Shown here piece by piece: positions 14,784 through 21,299 of a DNA stretch of 25,212 nucleotides. The first letter of the stretch is position 1. The number at the start of each line of letters is the position of its first letter. The notes below the pieces were generated by a model. The model worked only from the letters and a program-made list of their open reading frames with translations, made no database searches and was not told the origin of the DNA. Source of the DNA: Nanobdellota archaeon. GTDB taxonomy: Archaea > Nanobdellota > Nanobdellia > Pacearchaeales > GW2011-AR1. The DNA lies in contig JAKLIN010000007.1 in assembly GCA_022709585.1 (NCBI GenBank), positions 1 through 25,212 of the forward strand, given 5' to 3'. A program made the translations under genes and the position numbers.

Positions 14784-14816
14784 TCTTCTTTATTTTATTT
14801 TTTATTTTTATTTTTT
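14784..14816 (+). terminator. T-rich archaeal-type terminator
   Basis: A run of about 33 bases that is almost entirely T with scattered A follows the acidic ORF. Oligo-T tracts of this kind end archaeal transcripts without a hairpin. Confidence 0.5.
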
Positions 14817-14832
14817 AAAGGAAATCCTTAGA

Positions 14833-14842
14833 TTTTTAAATA
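14833..14842 (+). promoter_or_regulatory. TATA box of gatC-gatA
   Basis: TTTTTAAATA centred about 27 nt before the ATG at 14865. Confidence 0.65.
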
Positions 14843-14864
14843 GTTCATCCTTGTTGTTTTTATC

Positions 14865-15131
14865 ATGAACTCGGACTCAAAATCAGATATTTTTGGTGAA
14901 GAAGGAAAAAGAAAAATTAAAGAGTTAATTGATTCTTTCTCTAAAAAGATTAGCTCTGTTGGCAGTTTAGACCAAGAGCCAGAAATAACTAGAGAGATTT
15001 GTGATAGAGAAGAAGAAAAAGACTCTGAGAAAACTCAAGTTCAAGATAATTCTGAATTTCAAAAATTAATGTTCAAGAATGCTAAAGACAAAAACAATGG
15101 TTTTATTGTCGCGGAGAAGAAAAAATGGTAA
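14865..15131 (+). CDS. gatC: GatC-like subunit of Asp-tRNA(Asn)/Glu-tRNA(Gln) amidotransferase
   Basis: An 88-residue hydrophilic protein whose last 7 nt overlap the start of gatA, the usual position and size for gatC. GatC wraps around the GatA-GatB interface and stabilises the complex. The C-terminal half fits the family layout: an Arg/Glu/Asp patch (REICDREEEKDSE in the place of LREDE), a helix (EFQKLMFKNAKDK in the place of the EELLxNAP helix), then NGFIVAEKK, matching the GatC ending (DGFFVVPKV). The N-terminal helical half is divergent and lacks the conserved LARLEL segment. Assignment rests on position plus the C-terminal half, so it is a divergent GatC rather than a textbook one. Confidence 0.7.
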   Translation: MNSDSKSDIFGEEGKRKIKELIDSFSKKISSVGSLDQEPEITREICDREEEKDSEKTQVQDNSEFQKLMFKNAKDKNNGFIVAEKKKW

Positions 15132-16444
15132 TTGTAGAACATTTGAAAGAGTGCTTAGAGAAAATTAAGAAAGATGAAAAAAAGATTAACGCTTTTATTC
15201 AATTAAAAGATGAAAAAGAATTAATTGAAGAAGCAAAAAGGATTGATGAAAAAATAAAAAAAGGAAAAGCAGGAAAACTTGCTGGAAAAATTATCGCAAT
15301 CAAGTCTAATATTAATGTAAAAGGGCTTAAGATTTCTTGTGCATCAAAAACTCTTGAAGATTATTACGCTCCGTACAATGCAACTGTAGTTGAAAAAATT
15401 CTTGCTGAAGATGGATTAATTATTGGAATGGCAAATATGGATGAATTTGCTTGCGGCAGTTCTGGTGAAACTTCTGCATTTGGTCCTGCAAGAAATCCTG
15501 TTAACACTGAATTAATTCCTGGAGGAAGTTCAAGCGGAAGCGCTTGCTCTGTTGCAGCAGAATTCTGTGATATGTCTTTAGGAAGCGATACAGGAGGAAG
15601 CATAAGAGTTCCTGCTTCAAATTGCGGAGTTGTAGGAATAAAACCAACTTATGCGACTGTTTCCAGATATGGATTAATTGATTTGGCAATGAGCTTAGAT
15701 CAAATCGGGCCTTTTGCAAGAAATGTTTCTGACGCATCTGTTCTTTTGGATGTAATGAGAGGAGAAGATGAAAAAGATTCTATTTGCAAATCAACAAAAA
15801 AGTTTGACATGAAAAAAATTGAGCAAGTTCCAAAGCAGCTTAAAATTGGAATTTTGGATTTCAAAATCAAAGATGAAAGAATTTCTAAGTTAATCAAAGA
15901 TAAAGTTCAACAAATTGCGAAAAAGCAAAACTGGCAAGTTAAAGATATTAAAATAAAAGATATGGATGTTGCAATCGATACTTACTATCCTCTTGTTTAT
16001 GTTGAATTTTTCTCTGCAACGCGAAGATTTGATGGAAGAAGATATGGGAAAAGAATTGAAGATTCTGCAGGCGAAGAAGTTTTGAGAAGAATTCTTGGAG
16101 GAGCAGAAATTTCCAAAGAAGAACAAAAAGGAAGATATTATTATACTGCATTAAAAGTTAGGGAAATGATTAAGCAAGAATTTTCCAAGGCATTCAAAGA
16201 TGTTGATTGTATTATTTGTCCAACAACACCTAAGCTTCCACATAAAATTGGAGAGAAAGTTTCTGTTCAAGAGATGTATGAATATGACGCTTTGACTGTG
16301 CCTTCTAATCTCGCAGGAAACTGTGCAATCACAATGCCTGTTGGTGAAGTAGATAAGATTCCGATTGGAATGCAGATTATTTGTGATGAAATGCAAGACG
16401 AAAAGATGCTGCAGATAGCACGAAGTTTTGAAAAGTTGATTTAG
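15125..16444 (+). CDS. gatA: Aspartyl/glutamyl-tRNA amidotransferase subunit A
   Basis: A 439-residue amidase-signature enzyme that hydrolyses glutamine or asparagine to supply ammonia to GatB. The Ser-cisSer-Lys triad is visible: Lys60 in AIKSNINVKG, the serine cluster in IPGGSSSGSACSVAA (133-145), and the nucleophile Ser159 in LGSDTGGSIRVPA. MANMDEFACGSSGETSAFG is also a GatA signature. The C-terminal CIICPTTP and LTVPSNLAGNCAITMPVG segments are typical. Length is a little under the bacterial norm (about 480). Translation is coupled to the gatC-like gene by a 7-nt overlap. gatB is 6 kb away on the other strand, so the subunits are not one operon. Confidence 0.97.
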   Translation: MVIVEHLKECLEKIKKDEKKINAFIQLKDEKELIEEAKRIDEKIKKGKAGKLAGKIIAIKSNINVKGLKISCASKTLEDYYAPYNATVVEKILAEDGLIIGMANMDEFACGSSGETSAFGPARNPVNTELIPGGSSSGSACSVAAEFCDMSLGSDTGGSIRVPASNCGVVGIKPTYATVSRYGLIDLAMSLDQIGPFARNVSDASVLLDVMRGEDEKDSICKSTKKFDMKKIEQVPKQLKIGILDFKIKDERISKLIKDKVQQIAKKQNWQVKDIKIKDMDVAIDTYYPLVYVEFFSATRRFDGRRYGKRIEDSAGEEVLRRILGGAEISKEEQKGRYYYTALKVREMIKQEFSKAFKDVDCIICPTTPKLPHKIGEKVSVQEMYEYDALTVPSNLAGNCAITMPVGEVDKIPIGMQIICDEMQDEKMLQIARSFEKLI

Positions 16445-16453
16445 ATAATAATC

Positions 16454-16461
16454 TTTATAAA
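16454..16461 (+). promoter_or_regulatory. TATA box of the 126-residue membrane protein gene
   Basis: TTTATAAA centred about 25 nt before the ATG at 16483. Confidence 0.6.
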
Positions 16462-16482
16462 CACTTATTTTATCGTTTTTTT

Positions 16483-16863
16483 ATGACAAACAAAACATTA
16501 GACAATCTTGCAACTAGAATCAAGAGCATTTCTCCTTTAGATGCTTCTGTGGCAGCACTTACAATCACTGCTGCAACTGTGGCGGGAACAGAAGTCATGA
16601 AAAATGGAAGCTCTTATTTGAACTCTGCTTTGATGGTGTTGCCTACCTTTGCTCAAATGATTGCAGGAGCAGGAAGAGAGCTTGTGAACTCAAACAGGGA
16701 TTTAACCAATTCTGAAGAGTACAAATACCTTTCAAAGCGCGAGAAATCTGCAATTCATTCTGCAGATATTATGTACGGGTTCGCTAAGTGGGGAGCAATT
16801 GGGTGTGCAGAAGCTTTAGCAGGATATTATTTGGTTGCTCCAGTCTTAGAAAAAATTTTATAA
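16483..16863 (+). CDS. Hypothetical membrane protein, 126 residues
   Basis: I do not recognise a family. Three moderately hydrophobic, alanine-rich stretches are visible: about 19-38 (DASVAALTITAATVAGTEV), 47-62 (SALMVLPTFAQMIAGAG) and 101-122 (GCAEALAGYYLVAPVL). They are separated by a polar loop with NSNRDLTNSEEYKYLSKREK. The pattern suggests a small polytopic membrane protein. It has its own TATA box with leaderless spacing and a T-rich tract after the stop, so it looks like a single-gene transcript. Neighbours (gatA upstream, a metallo-hydrolase downstream) give no functional clue. Confidence 0.65.
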   Translation: MTNKTLDNLATRIKSISPLDASVAALTITAATVAGTEVMKNGSSYLNSALMVLPTFAQMIAGAGRELVNSNRDLTNSEEYKYLSKREKSAIHSADIMYGFAKWGAIGCAEALAGYYLVAPVLEKIL

Positions 16864-16867
16864 GAAT

Positions 16868-16893
16868 ATTTTTTTAAATTATTTTTTATTTTT
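16868..16893 (+). terminator. T-rich archaeal-type terminator
   Basis: A T-dominated tract directly after the 126-residue protein gene and before the TATA box of the next gene. Confidence 0.4.
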
Positions 16894-16917
16894 GTAACTC
16901 TTGTTTTCTAATAAACA

Positions 16918-16925
16918 TTTAAAAA
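16918..16925 (+). promoter_or_regulatory. TATA box of the UPF0173 gene
   Basis: TTTAAAAA centred about 25 nt before the ATG at 16947. Confidence 0.6.
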
Positions 16926-16946
16926 TAAACTTGATTTTTCTTTTTT

Positions 16947-17612
16947 ATGATTGTTAAAGAGGTTGAAATAAAATGGTTGGGGCATTCAAGTGTTAAAATT
17001 AAAACACCTGATGGGAAAATTATTTACATTGACCCTTATGAAATAAAAGAGAATTCTGACAAAGCTGATTTTATTTTAATCACTCATAGTCATCCAGACC
17101 ATTGCAGCATCGCAGACATTGAAAAAGTAATCAAGCAAAATTCCAGAGTTGTAATCAGTGCAGATTGTCAAAGCAAGATTACAAGAATTAAAACTCCCTT
17201 GAAAATTGAAGTCATTGAGTTAGGAAATGAAATGGATTTTCATTCGATTAAAGTTTTGAGTGTGCCTGCATATAACACAGACAAATCTTTTCATCCAAAA
17301 AGTGAAGCTTGGTTTGGTTATGTAATAAAAATTGGAGAGGTAATTGTTTATCACGCAGGAGATACTGATTTTATTCCTGAGATGCAAAAGTTAACAGGAT
17401 ACAAAAGAAATGGAAATGAATTCATTGCATTGCTTCCAATTGGAGGAAGATTTACAATGGATGTTGATGAAGCTGTTGAAGCAGCCAAGGTAATAAAGCC
17501 AAGCTTAGCTGTTCCAATTCATTACGGAGCAATTATTGGTTCAAGAAACGACGCTGAAGAGTTTGTAAAACAGTGCAAAAGTCAGGGAATTAGCTCAAAA
17601 ATATTAGAATAA
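16947..17612 (+). CDS. UPF0173 family metal-dependent hydrolase (metallo-beta-lactamase fold)
   Basis: A 221-residue protein with the metallo-beta-lactamase layout. It begins with IKWLGHSSVKI and an IDPYE loop, then the metal motif THSHPDH (46-52), then VYHAGDTDF with the bridging Asp, and ends with PIHYGA containing the last histidine. These match the UPF0173/YtkL-type hydrolases, compact members of about 220-230 residues without extra domains. Biological substrate is not established for the family as far as I know. The gene has its own TATA box and leaderless spacing, and lies upstream of the ftsZ leader. Confidence 0.9.
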   Translation: MIVKEVEIKWLGHSSVKIKTPDGKIIYIDPYEIKENSDKADFILITHSHPDHCSIADIEKVIKQNSRVVISADCQSKITRIKTPLKIEVIELGNEMDFHSIKVLSVPAYNTDKSFHPKSEAWFGYVIKIGEVIVYHAGDTDFIPEMQKLTGYKRNGNEFIALLPIGGRFTMDVDEAVEAAKVIKPSLAVPIHYGAIIGSRNDAEEFVKQCKSQGISSKILE

Positions 17613-17645
17613 TCTAGAATTTAACTACATTCTAAAGAATAAAAA

Positions 17646-17656
17646 TATTTTTAAAG
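17646..17656 (+). promoter_or_regulatory. Candidate distal TATA box of ftsZ
   Basis: TATTTTTAAAG predicts a transcript starting close to 17675, which is where the first inverted repeat of the ftsZ leader begins. If used, the mRNA would have a structured 5' leader of about 145 nt. Confidence 0.4.
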
Positions 17657-17674
17657 AAATAGTATTTGTTTTTA

Positions 17675-17709
17675 TTAATTTATTCGGCTTGGCGGTTTGA
17701 ATAAATTAA
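17675..17709 (+). repeat. Perfect 11-bp inverted repeat in the ftsZ leader
   Basis: TTAATTTATTC and GAATAAATTAA pair perfectly around a 13-nt GC-rich loop, GGCTTGGCGGTTT. The GC-rich loop stands out in an AT-rich leader. It may be an RNA hairpin at the 5' end of the ftsZ transcript or a DNA operator. Confidence 0.7.
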
Positions 17710-17736
17710 CAGGTGTAGGTGTTTTTCTCTTTCTAA

Positions 17737-17791
17737 TTAGTCGTAGATATGCGAAGTATTTAAAACTTTCGAAGAATCTCTCGACGACTAA
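17737..17791 (+). repeat. Nested inverted repeat upstream of ftsZ
   Basis: The outer arms TTAGTCGT and ACGACTAA (8 bp, perfect) enclose AGAT/ATCT (4 bp) and CGAAGT/ACTTTCG (6 bp plus a bulge). The centre holds a strong TATA-like box, TATTTAAAA, at 17757-17765. As RNA the segment would fold into one long interrupted hairpin; as DNA it is a promoter flanked by a palindromic site. A Shine-Dalgarno follows 15 nt later. Confidence 0.6.
17757..17765 (+). promoter_or_regulatory. Candidate proximal TATA box of ftsZ
   Basis: TATTTAAAA predicts a start near 17786 and a leader of about 33 nt containing the Shine-Dalgarno. It lies at the centre of the nested inverted repeat. Confidence 0.45.
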
Positions 17792-17806
17792 CCAATTAAA
17801 TAACAC

Positions 17807-17813
17807 AGGAGGT
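17807..17813 (+). promoter_or_regulatory. Strong Shine-Dalgarno of ftsZ
   Basis: AGGAGGT lies 5 nt before the ATG at 17819. A perfect Shine-Dalgarno on a first gene is unusual in this window and implies a real 5' leader. Confidence 0.85.
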
Positions 17814-17818
17814 AAAAA

Positions 17819-18901
17819 ATGGTACTAAACTTTGCAAAAGAGGCTGTAGACAACGCTTCAAAAAACGCAATCAACTTCGATGACTTAAAAGCTGGAAAAG
17901 CAAACATTAAAGTTATTGGTGTTGGTGGATGCGGATGTAACGCTATAACCTGGCTTTTCAACAAGGGAATCAATGGGGCAACTGTTTATGGAGCAAACAC
18001 AGATGCATTGCACCTTAGTGTTACCAAGGCAGACGAAAAGATTCTTATTGGAAAAGAGTTAACCAGAGGATTAGGAGCAGGCGGAATACCTCAAAAAGCA
18101 AGAGAAGCTGCAAAAGAAGCAATTGTTGACCTTAAGAAGGCTGTTTCTGGTGCAGATATGATCTTTATTGTTGCAGGTATGGGTGGTGGAACAGGAACCG
18201 GAGCAGCTCCAGTTGTTGCTCAGTTAGCTAAAGAGACAGGCGCAGTAGTTATCGGAGTTGTTACAATGCCTTTCGATTCAGAAAAAGCAAGAATCGACAA
18301 AGCAGAATTCGGATTGCAAGAGTTGAGAGAGGTAACTGACACTACAATCGTTATTGACAACAATAGACTTGTTGATATCGCAGGACAGTTGCCACTTGAA
18401 CAAGCATTCGCTGTAGCAAACGAGTTGATCAGTGTCATGGTAAAGGGTATTGTTGAAACAATTACTCTTCCAAGTTTGATTAACCTTGACTATGCAGATG
18501 TTTCCGCAATTATGAAAGATGGTGGAGTTGCAGTTATTGGTGTTGGTGAAAGTGATTCTTCATCTCATAGAGTAGCTGAAGCAGTACAACAAGCACTTAC
18601 AAATCCTCTACTTGATGTGGATTACAAAGGTGCTACTGGTGCTTTAATACACGTTACTTGCGGACCAGACCTTAAGCTTGAAGAATTCGACAATGTCGGT
18701 AGAATTGTTTCTGAAAACCTTAGCCAAGAGGCAAACGTAATTATTGGAGCTAGAATTAACAAAGAGTTCCAGGGAAAAGTACGAGTCATTACAATTATGA
18801 CTGGTGTTAAGTCCCCTTACGTTTTAGGTAAAGAAAGACAAGAAAGCGTCTCAAGACCTTCAAAAGAGATGTCTGATTTAGGAATTGAAGTTTGGAGATA
18901 A
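17819..18901 (+). CDS. ftsZ: Cell division GTPase FtsZ
   Basis: A 360-residue tubulin-fold GTPase that polymerises at the division site. After an N-terminal extension of about 28 residues comes IKVIGVGGCGCNAI, then the tubulin signature GGGTGTG at 122-128 and the T7 loop NLDYAD at 222-227, which supplies the catalytic aspartate. The protein ends SDLGIEVWR, like the short C-terminal peptide of archaeal FtsZ. Codon choice differs from neighbours, with more C-ending codons such as AAC, GAC and TTC, consistent with high expression. The gene has a strong Shine-Dalgarno, a repeat-rich leader and a GC hairpin terminator, so it is probably monocistronic and independently controlled. Whether it is the FtsZ1 or FtsZ2 type was not resolved. 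Confidence 0.97.
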   Translation: MVLNFAKEAVDNASKNAINFDDLKAGKANIKVIGVGGCGCNAITWLFNKGINGATVYGANTDALHLSVTKADEKILIGKELTRGLGAGGIPQKAREAAKEAIVDLKKAVSGADMIFIVAGMGGGTGTGAAPVVAQLAKETGAVVIGVVTMPFDSEKARIDKAEFGLQELREVTDTTIVIDNNRLVDIAGQLPLEQAFAVANELISVMVKGIVETITLPSLINLDYADVSAIMKDGGVAVIGVGESDSSSHRVAEAVQQALTNPLLDVDYKGATGALIHVTCGPDLKLEEFDNVGRIVSENLSQEANVIIGARINKEFQGKVRVITIMTGVKSPYVLGKERQESVSRPSKEMSDLGIEVWR

Positions 18902-18938
18902 ATCTCGCAAGCTAATTCCACTTTTTTATTTTTTAATT

Positions 18939-18968
18939 CCCGGGGTTTTCCCGGGGTTTATTTTTTTA
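18939..18968 (+). terminator. GC hairpin plus T tract after ftsZ
   Basis: CCCGGGG TTTT CCCGGGG forms a stem of CCCGGG with itself and a short T loop, followed by TTTATTTTTTT. It resembles a bacterial intrinsic terminator and is the only strongly GC-rich hairpin in the window. It lies between convergent ftsZ and the nitroreductase gene. Confidence 0.8.
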
Positions 18969-19032
18969 AATATTCAATAATTTTTTGAAAATTATTTGCT
19001 AGATTAAAACAGTTTAGAATATGAGACGAAAG

Positions 19033-19590
19033 TTAACTTTCATTCTTGTTTGTATCATTAATCTTTTTTGTTTTGAAATCATCAAATCTGATTACATTTT
19101 CCAATGGAATTTTATTTTTTGGCTTTGATTTTTTCATTTCATAACCAATTGGAATAACAGCTTCAACTTGCATTTTATCTGGAATCTTTAATTCAACTTT
19201 GACTTCATGCTCTTCAAAGAGTCCAACCCAACAAGTGGAGAGTCCTAATTCCTGGGCTTTTAAAAGAATATTTTGTATTGCTGCTCCTGCTTGTTGTCTG
19301 CAATAAACTTGCCCTGCTTCTTCTCCAAATTCATTTATTAGTCTGGAAGGATCTGAAACTGCAACAATAACATAATAAGCTTCAGCAACAAAAAGTTGAT
19401 GGCAAGATTTAGCGACATTGTTTATTTTGTCTGGATTTTTCAATACGATAAATTTCATTTCAAAATTATTTCCTGCTGCAGGAGCAAAACGAGCAGCATT
19501 AACCGAGTCTACAATTGCTCTCCAGTCAGGTTTTTTTCTAGAGAATTCTCGCACACTTTTTCTGGAACGAATTACCTTGTCTAAATCCAT
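19033..19590 (-). CDS. Nitroreductase family protein (FMN-dependent)
   Basis: A 185-residue flavoprotein of the nitroreductase superfamily. The N-terminal IRSRKSVREFSRKKPD is the FMN-phosphate contact motif (RRSxRxF type). FAPAAGNNFEMKFIVL follows, and AAIQNILLKAQELGLSTCWVGLF is the conserved helix and strand after the dimer core. VEAVIPIGYEMKKSKPKNKIPLE closes the domain. Such enzymes use NAD(P)H to reduce nitro compounds, quinones or flavins; the substrate is unknown here. Length is typical of the short archaeal members. It has its own TATA box with leaderless spacing, and converges on ftsZ across the terminator. Confidence 0.9.
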   Translation of the reverse strand: MDLDKVIRSRKSVREFSRKKPDWRAIVDSVNAARFAPAAGNNFEMKFIVLKNPDKINNVAKSCHQLFVAEAYYVIVAVSDPSRLINEFGEEAGQVYCRQQAGAAIQNILLKAQELGLSTCWVGLFEEHEVKVELKIPDKMQVEAVIPIGYEMKKSKPKNKIPLENVIRFDDFKTKKINDTNKNES

Positions 19591-19611
19591 GTATAATCCA
19601 AGAGAAAGATG

Positions 19612-19619
19612 TTTATAAA
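19612..19619 (-). promoter_or_regulatory. TATA box of the nitroreductase gene
   Basis: TTTATAAA (palindromic) centred about 25 nt before the ATG at 19590. Confidence 0.65.
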
Positions 19620-19636
19620 ATTATTTAGATTCCGAT

Positions 19637-19966
19637 TTATTTATTTTGATAAATCTCAATTTTAGCTAATTTTCGTATTGAATTATGATCCCTAAAAGAT
19701 CTCCAATAAGATTCGTTTTTTACTGGAAGAGGGTGTCCTTCTTGAATTTGAGTCACATTCGGGCTATAGCCGAGAAAAGATTCAGAGAGATTGAGATATG
19801 TTGAAGAAATTCCAAATTTTGCTTTTTCATAAGCTATTTTCAATCCCCTTTTTTGTTTAGCTTTATTATATTCCTTAATTAATCTCAGAGCAATAATATT
19901 CATTTGTTCTTCTAACTTTCTTTCTCTTTGATTTCTTGATTCAAATAGCCTTTGTATTAAATTCAT
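19637..19966 (-). CDS. Hypothetical protein, 109 residues
   Basis: Not recognised. It begins MNLIQRLFESRNQRERKLEE, a charged helical stretch, and is basic overall, with no membrane segment or cysteines. The opening shares the pattern M-x-x-(I/L)-x-x-LFE followed by charged residues with the 188-residue protein encoded just upstream (MKILEMLFEPEEEKNRILKE), so the two may have a common N-terminal element. It is the last gene of a four-gene run on this strand, 29 nt after the previous stop. No good Shine-Dalgarno or TATA was found. Confidence 0.55.
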   Translation of the reverse strand: MNLIQRLFESRNQRERKLEEQMNIIALRLIKEYNKAKQKRGLKIAYEKAKFGISSTYLNLSESFLGYSPNVTQIQEGHPLPVKNESYWRSFRDHNSIRKLAKIEIYQNK

Positions 19967-19995
19967 TTTATAATCTGTTTAATTCTTTTTACTTT

Positions 19996-20562
19996 TTAGG
20001 AAATTGGTCTCTCTAGAACTTCAGACAAATACAGAGGCAAAAAGGGGACAACATAAGTCAAATAGTCTTGGACCTTTCCCCTTCTAACGTACTTATCTTG
20101 CAATTTTAAGTTAATCTTTTTCCATTCTTCTATCCCTTTTGCTCCCGCTTTCTTTTCCAATAATTCTCTTTTTCTATTTTGTGCTTTTATCTCTTTAGTT
20201 TGATAATCTCCTTTTAAGCAATTTGGAATTATTTCATCTAAAATTTCTTGATCTATTCTGTCAAAGGACATCCTGGATTGATAAGGATTATCTTTGCCTC
20301 CTGGGAGGATTCCTTCTTCTTTACAAGTCATCATATAACAATGTTTAATGGGCAAAAATGGGAGAATATAACCTTGAAAATCATAAGAAGGATTAAAAGA
20401 AAATTCAAAATGATACAGTGGAGATAACTCTTGGTGAATCCAAGTCCATTCATCTTCTACTTTTTTTGCAATAGAATTCTCTCTTTCCTTTCTTTTAGCT
20501 CTTTCTTTTAATATTCTATTTTTTTCTTCTTCTGGTTCAAACAGCATTTCGAGAATTTTCAT
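19996..20562 (-). CDS. Hypothetical protein, 188 residues, with an internal duplication
   Basis: Not recognised. After a highly charged helical N-terminus (about 1-36) the protein holds two diverged copies of one unit. Copy A is about residues 37-72 (DEWTWIHQEL, then YDFQGYILPFLPI); copy B is about 145-177 (EEWKKINLKL, then VQDYLTYVVPFLPL). The shared pattern is E-W-x-x-I-x-x-x-L, a spacer, then Y-x-x-Y-(I/V)-(L/V)-PFLP. A charged linker (about 100-144) separates them, and copy A is followed by two cysteines (HCYMMTC). The gene starts 2 nt after the stop of the 121-residue gene and has an AGGAGAT Shine-Dalgarno inside that gene, so the two are translationally linked. Confidence 0.6.
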   Translation of the reverse strand: MKILEMLFEPEEEKNRILKERAKRKERENSIAKKVEDEWTWIHQELSPLYHFEFSFNPSYDFQGYILPFLPIKHCYMMTCKEEGILPGGKDNPYQSRMSFDRIDQEILDEIIPNCLKGDYQTKEIKAQNRKRELLEKKAGAKGIEEWKKINLKLQDKYVRRGKVQDYLTYVVPFLPLYLSEVLERPIS

Positions 20563-20564
20563 TT

Positions 20565-20930
20565 TTACGGATCTCCTGCGTCATACTCTTTCCAGACGGA
20601 TGATTCGCTTCTTTTTTCAAACTCTCTTGCAAATACCCTTTCCGGAACTTTTCTTTTTAGGTTCTTAATAAGTTCAGATAAGTTATAGATATTACAATTG
20701 CAGGCATACCCTCTGAGCTTATCGATAGCTCCACCTTTGTTTTTTATTTTAAAAACATAATATTGAATCGTTTCTTGATTAGGGCATTCTTTTTTTAGAA
20801 TTTCTAATGTTTCTATCCCCTTTCTAGTTTCCGAAAGTCTAGTATACAAAGGGATAAATCTCACTTTATCTTCCAAGCTAGTTTCGTTAAGAGAAGCATT
20901 TTCATAAAAGTCTTCTTTTAAAATTTTCAT
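20565..20930 (-). CDS. Hypothetical protein, 121 residues
   Basis: Not recognised. It is a soluble-looking, mixed-charge protein beginning MKILKEDFYENASLNE. It contains a YACNCNIYNL segment with two closely spaced cysteines and ends with a Lys/Arg/Glu-rich helix and DAGDP. The MKIL opening is shared with the 188-residue protein downstream. A TATA box at 20951-20959 is centred 25 nt before the ATG, so this gene probably starts a leaderless transcript that also includes the 188-residue gene. Confidence 0.55.
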   Translation of the reverse strand: MKILKEDFYENASLNETSLEDKVRFIPLYTRLSETRKGIETLEILKKECPNQETIQYYVFKIKNKGGAIDKLRGYACNCNIYNLSELIKNLKRKVPERVFAREFEKRSESSVWKEYDAGDP

Positions 20931-20950
20931 AATTTGAACAGGAAAAGAGA

Positions 20951-20959
20951 ATATTTAAG
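20951..20959 (-). promoter_or_regulatory. TATA box of the 121/188-residue gene pair
   Basis: Reads CTTAAATAT on the minus strand, 25 nt before the ATG at 20930, overlapping the end of the 108-residue gene. Confidence 0.6.
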
Positions 20960-21281
20960 ATTTCTGTACAACTTTAGCACTATTTAACCAATAAGGTGTA
21001 TAAATTGTTTCGTATCTTCTTTTTGGGTCTAACTCACATCTTTGAATGATAAATGTTCCAATTTCTTGTTTGCCTTCTTTTAATGTTTTTTCTAAAGCAG
21101 AACTAAAGGTGTCATAAACTCCTAAAAAATCCAGATCCTTGAGAACAATATACCTCCCAGAGTGCTCTTTACTAAATTCTTCTTCAAACATTCTGAAATT
21201 TAGCCACGCTCTTGTTTGAGACTCGGTGATTTGAACTTCGCTAGTCATTAATTCTTTTAAAAGAGAGAAGTTTTTAATCAT
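20955..21281 (-). CDS. Hypothetical protein, 108 residues, DUF5678-like
   Basis: The central part, GRYIVLKDLDFLGVYDTFSS followed by an Ala/Lys-rich helix and GTFIIQR, resembles the small domain (DUF5678-like) with pattern GkYV-(I/L)-(I/K)-x-x-x-x-(L/V)-G-x-(Y/F)-x-(T/S)-x-x-x-A and a later FxIxx(I/C) strand. Function of that domain is not established as far as I know. The first 45 residues are helical and charged. A TATA-like box overlapping the mnmA stop lies about 25 nt before the ATG, so the gene probably has its own start. The similarity is by eye only. Confidence 0.55.
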   Translation of the reverse strand: MIKNFSLLKELMTSEVQITESQTRAWLNFRMFEEEFSKEHSGRYIVLKDLDFLGVYDTFSSALEKTLKEGKQEIGTFIIQRCELDPKRRYETIYTPYWLNSAKVVQKS

Positions 21282-21299
21282 TTAGGTAAAACCTTAACA

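Noticed and set aside
14658..14831. A 57-codon frame, Lys/Thr-rich then Phe/Leu-rich, overlapping the acidic ORF
   Set aside because: It runs through the T-rich terminator tract as Phe/Leu codons and uses AAG/ACG triplets unlike neighbouring genes. The acidic frame ends before the tract and is more plausible.
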